Positions 22,465-35,170 of a stretch of DNA of 64,000 bases are shown one piece after another. The stretch's first letter is position 1. Each line of letters starts with the position of its first letter. The translations under genes were made by a program, and so were the position numbers. Location: assembly GCF_032854445.1 (NCBI RefSeq), contig NC_088295.1, positions 52,869,249-52,933,248 on the forward strand. Direction: 5' to 3'. Below the pieces are notes generated by a model that was not told the origin of the DNA, did no database searches, and worked only from the letters and a program-made list of their open reading frames with translations. This stretch comes from Liolophura sinensis (Eukaryota; Mollusca; Polyplacophora; Chitonida; Chitonidae).

Positions 22465-24007
22465 AACTACCAGGCAAAAGAAAGGTTTCACCGTATTTTT
22501 TGTCATAAAAACAGTAAAAGCGCGGTTCCGGGTTTGATTCTAAGCAGGACTTAGTGTATGACTGCATCGTTTCCTCTACCAGAACGCATCGTCACGAACG
22601 CAGCAATTGGAATTGTGAAATTGTGACCACATGCAAAACGTCCTTTTGAGGCATGGCTCGTGATGCACGTGCAGTAATGTTGCATAAATACTCTTGCTCC
22701 AAGGAGCAGACATTCAGTGACCGAAAAAACACCAACAGTATGCCAAGACTTACGCAAGCGCAACGAGACCAGGCCATCGGTATGTTCACCATGGGAGTCT
22801 CGCAACGTCACATTGCAAGAACGTTCAACTGCAGCCAAATCACTATCAGGAGGTTGTTGATACGCTATCAGCATACAGGCCAGATATAAGATCGGGAAGA
22901 CCGAGGGTAACAACTGCGGCTGAAGATCGCTACATCCAGCAGATCCACCTCCGAAACCGATTCGTAACGGCGACGTCAACAGCGGCGATGGCACTAGGCC
23001 ATGTCATCAGCCCCAGAACAACACTGCGTCGTCTTCGTTCAGCTGGTTTACGACCTTACCCCCCCTTTCGTGGGATGGCCTTAACCCTTTTACACCGTCA
23101 ACGCAGATTGCGATGGGCACGTATTGTACGTCGGTGGCAGCGACGTGACTGGGCGAGAGTGCTGTTTACAGACGAGAGCAGGTTCTGTCTATTCAGGAAC
23201 GATGGCAGAGTTCGAGTTTCCCGACGAAGAGGCGAGTGTCTCGCGCCAAACTGCGTAAGAGAGGTTTATCCGTTTGGAGGCGGAGGCGTCATGGTTTGGG
23301 GAGGGATTTGTGACCAAATGAAGACGCAGCTGGTTATTGTGCGAGGTAATCTGACTGGCCAGCGATACGTTGATAAGGTACTGAGACCTGTCGTCGTTCC
23401 TTTCCTCCAACGACAGTCAAGTGGATCGATCTTGCAACACGACAACGCAAGACCTCACACTGCCCGCATTGTTACAGACTACCTCGAGACCGCAAACGCC
23501 ATCGTATTGCCCTGGCTAGCCAACTCACCAGACATGAACCCCATTGAGTATCTCTGGGATCACCTTGACCGCCGTTTGAGACAGCTGGTGCCTCCTTCAA
23601 ACCAACCAACAGGAACTTGAGCAAGCTCTGTTAAACCTATGGAACGTTATCCCTGTTGACGTCATCCGGCGACTGACGACGTCAATGCGGAGGCGTGTGC
23701 TTGCTTGCATTGATGCCCAGGGTGGCCACACTCGCTACTGATGACTGTAGTCCTTCATTTCTGTGGATACTGTGACTTTACATGCACTTGCCAGTTAACT
23801 TTACATTTGTGTAATTTTTTCTTCTGACCCCTTGTCTCTTTCATTGTGTTTTGTGGCCAATTGAATGCCAACATTTCAAAGCCTTTTTGAGAGAATATTT
23901 CACAATGATTCCTGTTTATAAACCAATCTTCTTAATTCTTATATCTGCCTTTGTTTTTGTTTTATGGGCTCAAGAAGTGGGTGAAACCTTTCTTTTGTCT
24001 GGTAGTT
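22465..24007 (+). mobile_element. Tc1-type DNA transposon, about 1.54 kb
   Basis: Terminal inverted repeats of about 28 bp (left 22465-22492, AACTACCAGGCAAAAGAAAG; right inverted at 23980-24007) differ at about one base and are flanked by TA dinucleotides, the usual Tc1/mariner target duplication. The interior holds a broken transposase (22740-23741). The near-identical ends suggest fairly recent insertion. It lies just beyond the 3' end of the lectin-domain gene. Confidence 0.9.
22740..23741 (+). pseudogene. Tc1-type transposase, frameshifted
   Basis: The frame opens with MPRLTQAQRDQAIGMF and a helix-turn-helix segment, stops at about 22887, continues in another frame from about 22890, and shifts again near 23610 to reach the final TGA at 23739-23741. 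The DDE catalytic motif is visible: TDESRF (first Asp), QHDNARPH (second Asp) and SPDMNPIEYLWD (Glu), with 34 residues between the last two as in Tc1 (DD34E). The catalytic domain is intact in one frame, but the DNA-binding part and C terminus are split, so no functional enzyme is expected. The first break looks like a small deletion between the DNA-binding and linker regions. Confidence 0.92.
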
Positions 24008-24479
24008 TATAAATTTAAATCCTCCATAGTATGGTGCTTATTGTCAAGGTTCTTTTTCGGTCATTCGTAAATGCCTGCCTAGCATTAATTGCAGACGATG
24101 GTCGCATGCCAGTGGCGTTTGTCCCAAGAAAAGTTTCAACGTTCTTGTTCTTGCCCATTATTGCCCTGGAATAACTGTACATTGTGGTGCACGTATTTTA
24201 GCTCTTTCTTTCTCAGCTCCCATGAAAAATAGTTCACATGGCTAAAATGTTATCCACTGAGTATTACTTGGGCTTAGGCAAAATTGGCAGCAGGGAACGT
24301 CCATTATGCAAATTATTAATTCTTGGGTTTTAAAATGGGAAACTGCTCATAGAAATCCTTTGTAATTAAACTCTGCATCTGAATGTTGGCGTTTGGGGAT
24401 AGGCCTCGATATATGTCTCAGTCTATGTCAGTAAAGGAACGATTACTAAAAACTGTTAATACGTACAAGATATTTTTCT

Positions 24480-24485
24480 TTTATT
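24480..24485 (-). promoter_or_regulatory. Poly(A) signal of the lectin-domain gene
   Basis: AATAAA on the minus strand, about 75 bases beyond the stop codon at 24561-24563. Position and sequence fit a cleavage and polyadenylation signal. Confidence 0.5.
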
Positions 24486-24560
24486 TCCCATTGGTCGAAA
24501 TTTGCAGCAAAATATGGTAGTGGTGCTAGAATGTGCTTATCGTGACCACACAGTGCATAA

Positions 24561-27500
24561 TTACATGTACATCTTATGTCTGTTCCCAATACGGCCAAAG
24601 TGTTGACCGTTCTCTGTTCGCTGTTGGAATCTCGTAATGGGTTCTGATCCTGACCTCATGGCATTCAGCAGCCACCATGAAGATAACCCCCGACTTCCGG
24701 TCATCGGACCCACTGCTGAGGCCGGCTCAGAGGTCACCTCACTGTGAAATTGAGATACGGTAAGTTCCTTTAACGCCAAAGCTTTGCCTTTGTAATAGCT
24801 ATCTTTGGCGGGCCTTTTACAATTAGCAACCGAATTTGGGTCCGCTCTATCTCGTGACTTCGACGAACGACTTTTAGACTTCCTCATTCCACGTTCTCTG
24901 CGGGCCACGATACTTATGTTCCAGTGCTTACGGCTATCTCTACCAGATTGGGAAGGCCTTTTGGCCTCTATCCCTGCATTGCTGTCAACTAGAACTGTCC
25001 TTGGGAATGGAACAGGTTTGCTAGGTGCGAACCCGTCTGGAGTTGCCATCTGGTTTTCGTACCATCGACCCTGAGCAACTGGACTGTCCTCAGGCTGGTG
25101 TTGTGTCATCCTGACGGAGGAGTATTGGTCAGTAGAGGCTGACCACATGGAAAGGTTATCAGAATGGACCTGTTCGGCCATACTCGATCCGTCCACTGAC
25201 CCAAAGGCGTGATAAGACGGTTGTAGGGTCAGTGGGTCTATAAAACTGAGATTACTTTTGTTTTCGATGTCTTCTTCTTCCTCTGACCGCCATCTGTAAA
25301 ATGAATGTATTATTTTTATATAAATTCCGCTATTAATTACTCCATTCACTTATTGATTAGGGGACTGGTTAACCAATTGCCTCACAGCTGATCTTAGTGA
25401 TCTGTGTATTGGCTGATTGATAGATTAGAGGATTCATTTGTGAGCTGATTGGTAGATTTAGCACTTTGTGGTGAATTTAAAAGTTGATGATCTAACATAA
25501 AGATTGACAGATTAAACACTACATGATTATGTATCGCACTTATATATGGTGCGGTAGACAGTCGCTCCAAGAAGCCATCGATTCATTTCTGATGTATTTG
25601 AAGAGCAGACGCTGTATTATAGCCTGTTTCTTTAACCAGTCGCCTCTATTCAGCTGTCTGTAAAATCCGTCTGGCAAAATTTTCTGGGCAAGAATATGGA
25701 CTTTCTGCATATGCATGTGTACAGCTTTTGCTGTTACTTGTCACTGACTAAAAGCAATGTTGGTTGTGAGTATGACTGATTTTGGAGACAGTTGAATATG
25801 GGCAACTGATTAAAAGAAACAGACTATGGAAAGATCGCACAAGGGTCTCAGCTGCCCAGATGCATCAAGTCAGCTACTGCTGGCAATCTGCTCAGTCTTC
25901 GGGAATAATATAAGCTGACAATTACATATCTGATGCGCTTGAAGCAGCGGTTTCATTCAGCCATGATTATCTTACCCTCCGTTTTATACCCCTTTAGGAA
26001 ATGAACGTACCCATAAACCACCTGTATTACTGAGATGTAAATAGTGCCGCTGCACCATATGTTACTCGACTCTGCATGAGCATTACTGATACAAGTGTAT
26101 TGCCACGGTGCTTTTGTGGGAATATCTTGACTTTCATGACTTGTGTGAGGGCCACGTGTTCCCTTGTTGTAACTCTTATTGAAACAAAGCACCTGTATCG
26201 AAATAATACTGAGATTAAGTGCAAACATAATCCTCTCAGGTAACGGTTTGTGACTAATAAATAAAGTGTAATGGTACACAAATACATTATCACACACAGA
26301 AATACACCCACAAATATATCCGGTCAATGCATTCAGAACGCCACAGAGGAAGTGACACCAAACGAAAATTATACACGGAAAAACGCATCATGAATCAATT
26401 ATTTCCGTTGTTGAACTCTTTGCTCTGACATCTTGGAATGATTTAATATTGTTAATTTTTTCCAGTCATTCTGAAAATATTTTAATGATATGTCAATATG
26501 GCCTATAAATGGGCCTTAGTAAAATAGAATTCGTAATATTTCACTAAGGCTTAGCACTGCAAAGCTTACTGAAATAACAATTTCATGAGCAGTTACCATG
26601 TAATACTTGAAGTAACTATTGCAATCAGAGTTACACTTGTAAGGCCAATTGAAGCGATGATTTTAATAGGAGTTATTTATTTCAATACGAGTTGAAACAT
26701 TGCCTTCTTATAGCATGAGCTCGCAGATCAACTAGAGGTTATACCGGAGCCATTGGTATTTCAGTGGTACGCTAAAACCAGCAATGGAATTGATTACCAC
26801 TGATTAATACAAACTGTATTCATGTATATCATTTAATCGAAGTCTACAGCCTTTCAGGGATATGTTCCATTTACAAAATATTATATCATTTTATTCTGGC
26901 TACATGTATTTCAAGATTAGATGACAAAAAATTACAACAGGATATAATTGGTAAACAAACGGATTGTGTCATTTTGTGCCAGATTGTGTCATTTAGTACA
27001 GCGCAATCACTGAAAATGTTTTCTTGTTACAGAAATATATATATATATTTATTTATTTATTTATTTATTTATTTGATTGGTGTTTTACGCCGTACTCAAG
27101 AATATTTCACTTAGACGACGGCGGCCAGCATTATGGTGGATGGAAACCGGGCAGAGCCTGGGAGAAACCCACGACCATCCGCAGGTAGCTGACTGACCTT
27201 CCCACGCAGAAATATATATAACTTACGTTTAAATTAACATTTTAGTAAATGGGTACCGGTAGGGTAAATTCCATACCCAATGTTAGGGTATCAGAATATT
27301 GCCTTATTACTAGGTATATGACATGTATTGAGTCTGATTCCATAACTTGAGTGAGAATTCATTGACATGCACTCACCTTAAACAGCAACAGATGACAATG
27401 AACAAGACAACAGCGATCAGCAAAGTGGCGCCACCTACGAGAGCTCCGATTATTGCCCCTGAAAAGTACACGCTTGACATAGTATACTTTGGCGTTGCCT

Positions 27501-30500
27501 TGCTAAGTAGTGGTAAGATGAGCCACATTTTACAAAATGTAATCAGAAATACACAACATTCCATTTTATCAAATACAAACTATGCTGTTTTATGTGGCAG
27601 TTATCAATGCATGCATAGGAAATCATATGTTAAAGTTCACATGAATAGTTCTGTATTAGATGCAAAATGAAAAATGTTGGCTTTGCGTGGGGTAAGTTGA
27701 GCTGCCACATAACGAAGCAAGTATCCTTTATCTATTATTAAATAAGTTGTTTTATTTCAGCATTGTTACGTTTACTAAACTGCAAGTATTTCTGTTTTCT
27801 TCTTTCAATGTCTCATGCTGGCTTCCTCTCCGGCCGTACGTGGAGAGGTCTGACAACAACCTGCGGATGGTCGTGGGTTTCCCCCGGGCTCTGCCCGGTT
27901 TCCACCCACCATAATGGTGGCCGCCGTCGTATAAGTGAAATATTCTTGAGTACGGTGAAAAACACCAATCAAATAAATAAATAAAAAAAATCTTTCAATG
28001 TCAGACTAGACTGGCATTGTAACGGAAAGTCTTTAACGTTGTCAGAACGACAGATAAGCAATAATTAAAAAGGAAATACCTTGAAGAACATAACAGCAGC
28101 TCAGATTTCTAAGCACAAGTTTTACAAAGATTGGATAACGCGCATGCAGTTAAACGTGTCTAGTTTATATTGTAGTTTTGTAAGTCACACGGGAATTTGA
28201 GCAGAGTAGATCTGCAGATCTACACTTGGGCGGATTAGGCAAGTGTGAGTGGCTGGGCGGGGTGGGGGGAGGTGTTGAACAATGTTAGAATTTATGAAAC
28301 AGGCTTCCAATGGACAAAGACGATCATTTTTATTCGCTCAGTTGCCTCCGAAAGGATATACATTCATAAGCACCTTTCCCTTTGCTTATCTTACGCTTTT
28401 ACCTATGGCTGATCTTAAATCATACCTATTCACTCTAAACTTACTTAAGTAATAGCTAATTAGGATATTTGTAGGCTTATATGACTGACAGCATGAGAAA
28501 TATGTGACCGCAGAAGATAAAAATGAAGCTGTATGAATACCTTCCACAAATAACTGAGTTATCAACATCAAAACAGGTCTGTAAAATTAGTAATGCTCAG
28601 ATTGATTTTACATCACAAACCAAATGATTAAAGAATAATATTTCAGATTTCATAAATTCGTTTCAAGCTCACTCTCATTTATCTGTTTAAGAGAAGAACA
28701 CATACCTGTTTCAACAGTATTCACTTTTTGTCAAAACTGATTTTGTTGTTTATTTCCCGTGGTGTTGTTACTATGTAACTAGGTGAAAAAGGTCAGCACA
28801 TGTTTGTGACAATATTTATGGTGCTTTTGTTTTAGCTTGTACATCCTGATACTTTTTTAAAGGGGTTGGCTCATCTTACCCCGTCTCCTCTACAGAAAGA
28901 CAAATTTTCAGTTGTCAGACACTGAATATATCGGGTGGGCATAAAAGAATGGGTCGCAATTTGACACTCAACATCTCCGAAACCCTCTTACATCAGCTTC
29001 TAAAAATTTACATACTCAAAAGCCATTATGTCTTAAGAATACAGACCAAATTTCAATTTCATCCTTTAAGATTTCTGTTCATGGGACCAGAATCAAAATA
29101 GACTCAAAAATGCATGTTCGGGACATTGTTTTACTTGAAAAGGTGATCAATTGGTCCTCCATCTTCTCGGTAGACTGCGCGCAAACTTTTCTTCCATGAA
29201 ATGATTGAGTCTCGAATCTTCTTAAGAGTAATTTTTTCCAGCAGTCCTTGGTGTATGCTTTTAGTTCATCCTCAGTGAATTTTTCTGAGCGACCCTCATA
29301 AACCTTTAAGGAATTCACCTTAGTCTTTTCGGTATCAATAAAATGTGTGCGGGTTTTCCCGTGCCAACAAATTCCGCCAGAAACCATCAACTTCTTTGTA
29401 AACGGACTTGATTCATTGTACAGCCTCTTAACATGAATGTCCCGCTTTCGTTTGCCATAAACGCGATCGTTCTGGCTATTGCGTGCAATCTCAAATGGAA
29501 AGGCTTTTTCATCCGTGAAGCCAATTTTCTTCACCTTCTACGTCGAAAACTTATCATCAAGGTTTCTGCAGCGCGTCTTTTCTATCGAATCGTTTCATCC
29601 CTTCTTGAACTCGAATGTACGATTTTAATCCCAGTTCTTTTGTCATATTTCTCACAGAAGTCCGAAATACTCCAAGGTTCCTTGCAATTTGTCTGCGATT
29701 TGTGAGTGCTTGGATTGTCTTCCTGGGAACAAAGTGCCCCTTCCACATACTGAAGACTTTCTTCCCAGCAAACAGTTTTTGGTCGTCCATTGCATGACTT
29801 CCTTTCTAGAGAACCTTTCCTTTCTAACTTCTGATCACATTGTTAATGGAACGTTTGTTCCAGTTTTTCACCGGGAATTCTTTTACAATTTTTGCCGCTC
29901 TCCAACCTTTTTCAGTGAAACATGTTGCGATTAATTCCCTGTCCGCGGTAGAGAAAACCATCTTAATTCAGCAAAACTTGTGCCTACCTGGCAGAAGGGT
30001 TTCTAAAGCCAGACAATTTTTCCAGACGACACTTAATTGACGCTGTTACACAGGTGCAGCGCGCGCTCTACTCATGTCACCTGACAGATGATGCCATGTG
30101 GGTCACCGGAACGTGCGTTTTTGAGGCTATGTTTTCATTTTAACCCTGTGTACAGACTACTCAAGCTAGGATCTTGAAAATTGGTCAGTATATTAACAAA
30201 ATCATGCCATTTGAATGTCTAAAGTTTGAAAGGGTTTGAACAAAGGATAATGGAGCAATGCAACTTCAAAGTACGGCCCATTTTTTATGCCCACCCGATC
30301 TACAAGACCTTTCTTTCTTTACTTGGAATACATTATGTCACAAGTAATATCAGGAAAACTAAAATGGCGCAATAACCAGAGGCAACTTTGATTTGAATCG
30401 CATGACACTTTAACTCGAATGTTATTGATTGAAATTAACATTGTCTAGATCTAGATCACAAGGACCGTTAAATGAAGAACTGTTAGTGAAGAACACTAAC

Positions 30501-33183
30501 TCTGTAAATAAATCTCACCTGCTCAAACTCTGGAAGTTAATTGTCGGCACCAGAGTAGAGTGTATATTTAGGTGAAAGAATATAGAATAGGAGTTACCTT
30601 CTCTTGCCACGTCTGGCGGAACGGCTCCAGTCAATGTGGTGGAGCTGTTGACTGTCGCAGGAGGTGGGGCTGTACTACGAGCGGGGGCACCTGTCGTGTT
30701 ACCTCTGCTGACTAACTGTTGTGACTGTCGCCACCGGAGAGAGCCACAGAGCTCTTCCTTAACAGACGAACTGTACAGAGGCATGTGGTCGGCAAGTATG
30801 TCCGAATCTGTGCAGAGAATTGATGAGAAGAAGAGTGTGATGTGCAATATGGGATATGATATGGGGTTTGCGATCCTGGCGCCATGCAACAGGTGTTCAT
30901 AGAAATGTATGGCATGTAAACTTTGTTCAAAGCTTGAAGAAACGTTGAGATAATACGCCACACTCCCTTGTCGCAGTAGATAGTCTCCTATTTGCATAAG
31001 CAAGTATGTTGTGGTAGCATTTTCAAACTATTCGCCTTGTGAGGTATTCGTACATTTTGACTACAGCCCTGACTTTGTTATGTTTTACTGTCTGTGTTGC
31101 TTATTTTCCGATTCAAAAGTGGCAAGCAAGGGCTTAAATGTAGAATGAAGAATCTAATTATTAAAAGCGTGGAGACATAAGATTGTGAGAACAGGAGTCT
31201 GTGTTCATTCAAACGCAACGCTGAAATGACGGTGCTGATTTGCACATGGTATATTAAGTGACTATAGCCACTCTTAAACTGAATATTCATGAGGGTCGGC
31301 GCGGCGCGCTATGTGAAGGTATGCTGACCTATATACATTTTACCATGGGTAGACCTTACGTGTTGGATACACTGTACTCAACACAGTGCTACTTAAAACC
31401 AGGAAAACGTCAGATTGAATAATGGAAATGTGTACAAGTCGAAGACTCTTTTATTTCATGTATTATTTTATTATGCATCTTTACACAGAAAGCAAATATT
31501 TCTTGAATTAGTGTGAAATGAACTGGATGAACTGAATATATATACTAGTTAACGCTAAAGTGGACAAAATTAACTTGTCTGCGGCTTTTAGAGGATGTAT
31601 CGGATATGTACATGGCGAAGATCTGTGGTTTATCAGACAAGCCGGTTTAAGCCACTTATAAACCTGACTGCCGTCGTATTGGTGAGATAATCCCGGAAAC
31701 GGTGTTAAACCTCAACTGGAATAAAAAAAAACTAAAGGTGCATTCTGAGAATCAACGTAATTTAAAACCAAGTGAAGTAAAGAGGCTTAACGTTACGCCA
31801 GAAATAGCAAAGGGAACCAGAACTGGCTGCAGTTTCACGGCTTCCAAACATGCAGTCTTCGCGAATGGTCTTCAGCTTCCGCTTCAACTTACGACATCAC
31901 AGTGTTGTAACAATCGATCAGCAACACAGCCATGCTGGTATATAATCATGGACAGTTAACTATAGGCAGTTCTAGATCATATAATTGTCTAGTTACCGTC
32001 TAAACCAAGGTTAAATGAATGGGTTAATGATTCACCCCGCACGAAAAGAGCATATCTTGGGCTTCGGTTAGGTGCAAATTACATATTTATAAGCCACTGA
32101 AATTACATAAAATTAAACCCAAATTTTAGTTTTTTGCCTGTGCCCCAAATCATTGCAACACCATAGACAAAAACACCGACACGAAATACAATGGAGCAGA
32201 TTAACGCTATATAGAAAAAATCAAATCTTGATTCGACGTCTTACATTCCACCTATGTCGGGCGTCTAACGCTTTTACTGGAAAAAAGTGTCTTCTTAAAA
32301 CATTTTGTCACTAGTATCGCTCAACATGCATATCAAATTTAAATTTATTTATTTATTTATTATTTATTTAATTGATTTGGTGTTTTACGCCGTACTCAAG
32401 AGTATTTCATTTATACGACGGCGGTCAGCATTATGGTGGGAGGAAACCGGGCAGAGCCCGGGGGAAGACCTGGCAGACCTTCCCACTTACTCAAATTTGG
32501 AAGGATCCGCCCTATTGGTTTTTGAAAAGATGTTTAAATGTTTTGTTCGAAAACCAATATGGCCACCAAACTAAATGACCTTGAAGAATAAACTTTACGA
32601 CCATAAAAGATCCGCGAGAATTTTGCTTTCAAACTTGAAAACAGCTGCGATTTGCACTTTTCCAAAAATATGACAAAAAGCAATGTCCGAAGGGAATTTT
32701 TTTCAATTGTCGGGGCAAAAACAAGTTATTTTATTCTTATGTTATCAAAACTTGTATTAAAAGATAAGGAGATAGTGTTCGACATCAATGTGCACCCAGA
32801 AGGTTTATCTGCAGTATAACTTCAAAGTATTCCACCTTCATTATTAGTGAAATACAAATTACGTATGAGCTTTAAAATAGACATAAGTATCTACCTGGGA
32901 CACACTCGTACATAACCACCATATAATTGGTGAACGGTTTAGGGCCACACCCGGCGATGGACGACCTCTGGGCCCTCACGGAACATCCTGTCTTCCCTTC
33001 GCAAGCGGACTGCTGTAAGATGTGTTTGTGAAAACCCGTGTCCTCCACCAAACAGTCCCCGCACTCTGGAATACAGCAGGTTAGTGGAGTGAAGAAGTCC
33101 GTCTCTAAAGGGCAGCTGGGGTCCGCCTTGGAACCGAAGGCAATTTTTCGTAAAGACACCCGGGTACCCCATGGGCAGTTCAT
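24561..33183 (-). CDS. SUEL-type lectin-domain single-pass membrane protein (5' incomplete)
   Basis: Four minus-strand exons join in matching phases: 33183-32895, 30807-30598, 27458-27377 and 25293-24561, giving 437 residues without the missing N terminus. Exon one encodes most of a galactose/rhamnose-binding SUEL domain: MNCPWGTRVSLRKIAFGSK, then CEGKTGCSV, a CG pair, and YMVVMYECVP at the end. An unusual Cys cluster (CCIPECGDC) sits mid-domain. Exon two is a Ser/Thr/Pro-rich stalk with N-glycosylation sites (NTT, NSS). Exon three is a transmembrane helix (GAIIGALVGGA with GxxxG spacing, ending in CCC). Exon four is a cytoplasmic tail of about 244 residues, starting WRSEEEED, with a basic Arg/Ser stretch near its middle. 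The first exon shown starts at a TTCTTTCGCTCAG acceptor, so a signal peptide and the start of the lectin domain must lie upstream; I could not find them. The layout resembles EVA-1 or latrophilin-like lectin receptors, but the tail is not recognised. Confidence 0.8.
27050..27210 (-). mobile_element. SINE family 1, minus strand, 5'-truncated, with target duplication
   Basis: Reverse copy: the TTTATTTATT tail comes first, then TTGATTGGTGTTTTACGCC and the body up to CTTCCCACG. The word CAGAAATATATATA occurs on both sides, a likely target-site duplication. It lies in an intron of the lectin-domain gene. Confidence 0.85.
27813..27989 (+). mobile_element. SINE family 1, truncated, with 12-bp target duplication
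   Basis: Body and tail of the common SINE (CTTCCTCTCCGGCCGTACG to AACACCAATCAAATAAATAA). TCTTTCAATGTC occurs exactly on both sides (27801-27812 and 27991-28002). This fixes the ends of the insertion and shows that truncated copies are genuine retroposition events. Intronic in the lectin-domain gene. Confidence 0.92.
28929..30300 (-). mobile_element. Second Tc1/mariner-like element, internally deleted
   Basis: Inverted ends built on ATCGGGTGGGCATAAAA (left, about 28930) and TTTTTATGCCCACCCGAT (right, to 30300), flanked by TA on both sides. It carries a degenerate transposase on the minus strand and sits in the intron between the stalk and transmembrane exons of the lectin-domain gene, in the same orientation as that gene. 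Confidence 0.85.
29079..29961 (-). pseudogene. Tc1/mariner-like transposase remnant
   Basis: The N-terminal part starts at 29961 (MVFSTADRELIATCF), followed by stops and frameshifts. A helix-turn-helix part (RRQIARNLGVFRTSVRN) follows near 29690, and the catalytic part begins ITDEK-like (GFTDEKAFPFEIARNSQNDR) near 29520. After FIDTEKTKVNS the frame jumps directly to LKVYEGRSEKFTEDELK, a segment that follows the third catalytic residue in this family. The second Asp and the last acidic residue are therefore missing, apparently by an internal deletion. No activity is expected. Confidence 0.88.
32341..32489 (-). mobile_element. SINE family 1, minus strand, truncated
   Basis: TTTATTTATT tail, then TTGGTGTTTTACGCCGTACTC and the body to GACCTTCCCACTT. 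TCAAATTT on both sides may be a short target duplication. It lies in the intron after the lectin exon. Confidence 0.85.
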
Positions 33184-34984
33184 CTGAGCGAAAGAATTCG
33201 CTTTACCATAACAGGCATATGACCATCGCATGTTTGGTGGGCTCTTTGAATGGTCACTTTTACTGTAAAGTTCGCGTTCACCAAACTTCGCTTAGGCTGA
33301 ACCCTTTAAGGGCCTAGAGAGTTATGACACGTACACACACACACCTTACAGGTATAAATATAAATGGTATCTTGACACGCTGTTAATTCCCATGTATGGC
33401 AAAAGTTAACATGGAGTAGTTAAACATCAGCATGCATATCGATCAGTGTACATACATATATTCGCAATGTATATTCAACAGACCTAATGTACATATGCAA
33501 AGTAAACCATGTATTGACATGAGACATAAAACCACTGACTGAATATCGTACACACGGGCCTATTACAGATATCACTGAACCCGACACACCTTGTATATAT
33601 ATATATATATATATATATATTTAACACCTGGCCGTTCACTTAACATTATATTAACAATACAAATCAGTATAAATATGCTAATTTACAAGGCATACCCAAC
33701 AAGCGTAAGAGTCTGTAATTGGTCTGCTTCATCCGGTATCTCTCAGACCTACACGTAGTGTGTACCGGTACCTAACGTGACGTGTTCAAATTAATCTCCG
33801 AGCTTGCTAGATTATATCAAGAATCATATATACTTCGTAGACAAAAGTTATTAAATACTTGTAGAGGATGAGTTTGACACAACCCGCATGACAAATACAT
33901 GCAGGAATTAACTGACCGACTCATATGAATATTCAGCATTTGTAACACCCTAATGAAAGCAGCTGTTGTAAATGTTCCGAGTCAGGTCTAGCACGTATGG
34001 GATGGGGAATGTTATCCGCATAATACCTGTCAGCCTAAGCGATGAACTCCTGTTCTTTTATGAAATACATCAGGCGTATTGCTGTAGAGTTGTGCTCTAA
34101 AACAGCAGAATTAAAGTACAGAGTAACTATGATACGTAACAAGGCTGTTGAAAATTTAAGAATGTTTACCCTCATTACAATAAATATTTTTCTAAATCAT
34201 TCACAAATATTACAAATGTGTACGGAAGTCATGTTTCTCCTTGTTTTACACCAGCCAAAATATAGGACATCTTAAATCCATAGGCACAAATTACATGGTA
34301 TCTGTGTATATGCTGTAACATAGTAACATTGTATCTTATCTTGTCGCTAATACCAGGAGTTACACACTGTAGTAGTTCTTGCCAAAGGCTGATCGACACC
34401 ACATGCTTCCAAACGCGTTTTGTGGTGCATTATAGCACAGAACGTGCCAAATAGCAAGCACGCTGGGGGCTCCCCCTACCCCCACCCCCCTCCTTCCCAA
34501 TACACCTACACAAAGCTAAATGAACAAATTCCCGCATTAGGCTATAGGCAAAGAGACTATACTCTACATTTCTGCCTCATGTGTCAGTTAGCAAGAATCA
34601 GGTTCAGCGCTGATATGGATTTGTGACACTTAAGGCCAAGCTGTGTTCATATTTTTCATCAAAACCCGATCATTACCTCTTTATGACATTTGGTAATGGT
34701 AAACAATCGATTACAAAACTTTAAAAAAAAAAAGCCCTACTAAAATACTTAAGTTTCGTCCAAATCCATGCATAAAATTTCCCCACGAAGTTGCTGACAA
34801 ACGCTTGACAATTGTAAACAATCTGATTTAAATAATGATCACCACGAAAAGTTAATGGACTTACAATTGGCCCAAGACCAAGCTGTGCGCCGAAATTTCA
34901 CCACCAACTCTAAATGGCTGTGATATTGCCAATATGGTGATAAGGCTTAGTCATTCATTCATCAAACAAACTTTGCATCATTAG

Positions 34985-35170
34985 ATGTGTGAACATATTC
35001 TGTGTCTTCTTGTGGCAGGACGAGTCCATGCCGCCAAAGCGCTACCGCCACTGATCGATCGAAGTATCATACCGAAGACACCAGACATGACATCCCACCC
35101 AGCCATATTATACTGACACCGGGTCAACCAGCCCAGTTTCAACCACGCATGCGCATCGGGTAACAACCCA
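34985..35170 (-). repeat. Degenerate copy of a second-family-like SINE
   Basis: Reverse orientation. Contains words shared with the second SINE family (GGTTGACCC, GTATAATATGGCT) but is otherwise strongly diverged. It may instead belong to a third, related family. Confidence 0.4.

Noticed and set aside
22551-22994. 147-residue open frame on the minus strand
   Set aside because: It is antisense to the Tc1-type transposase and has no family signature.
25953-26327. 124-residue open frame on the minus strand
   Set aside because: It lies in an intron of the lectin-domain gene, has no recognisable motif or splice support, and reads like chance.
34860-34925. Missing N-terminal exon of the lectin-domain gene (minus-strand donor GTAAGT near 34864)
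   Set aside because: The frame that fits the required phase has a stop about 11 codons before the donor and no lectin-like or signal-peptide residues.
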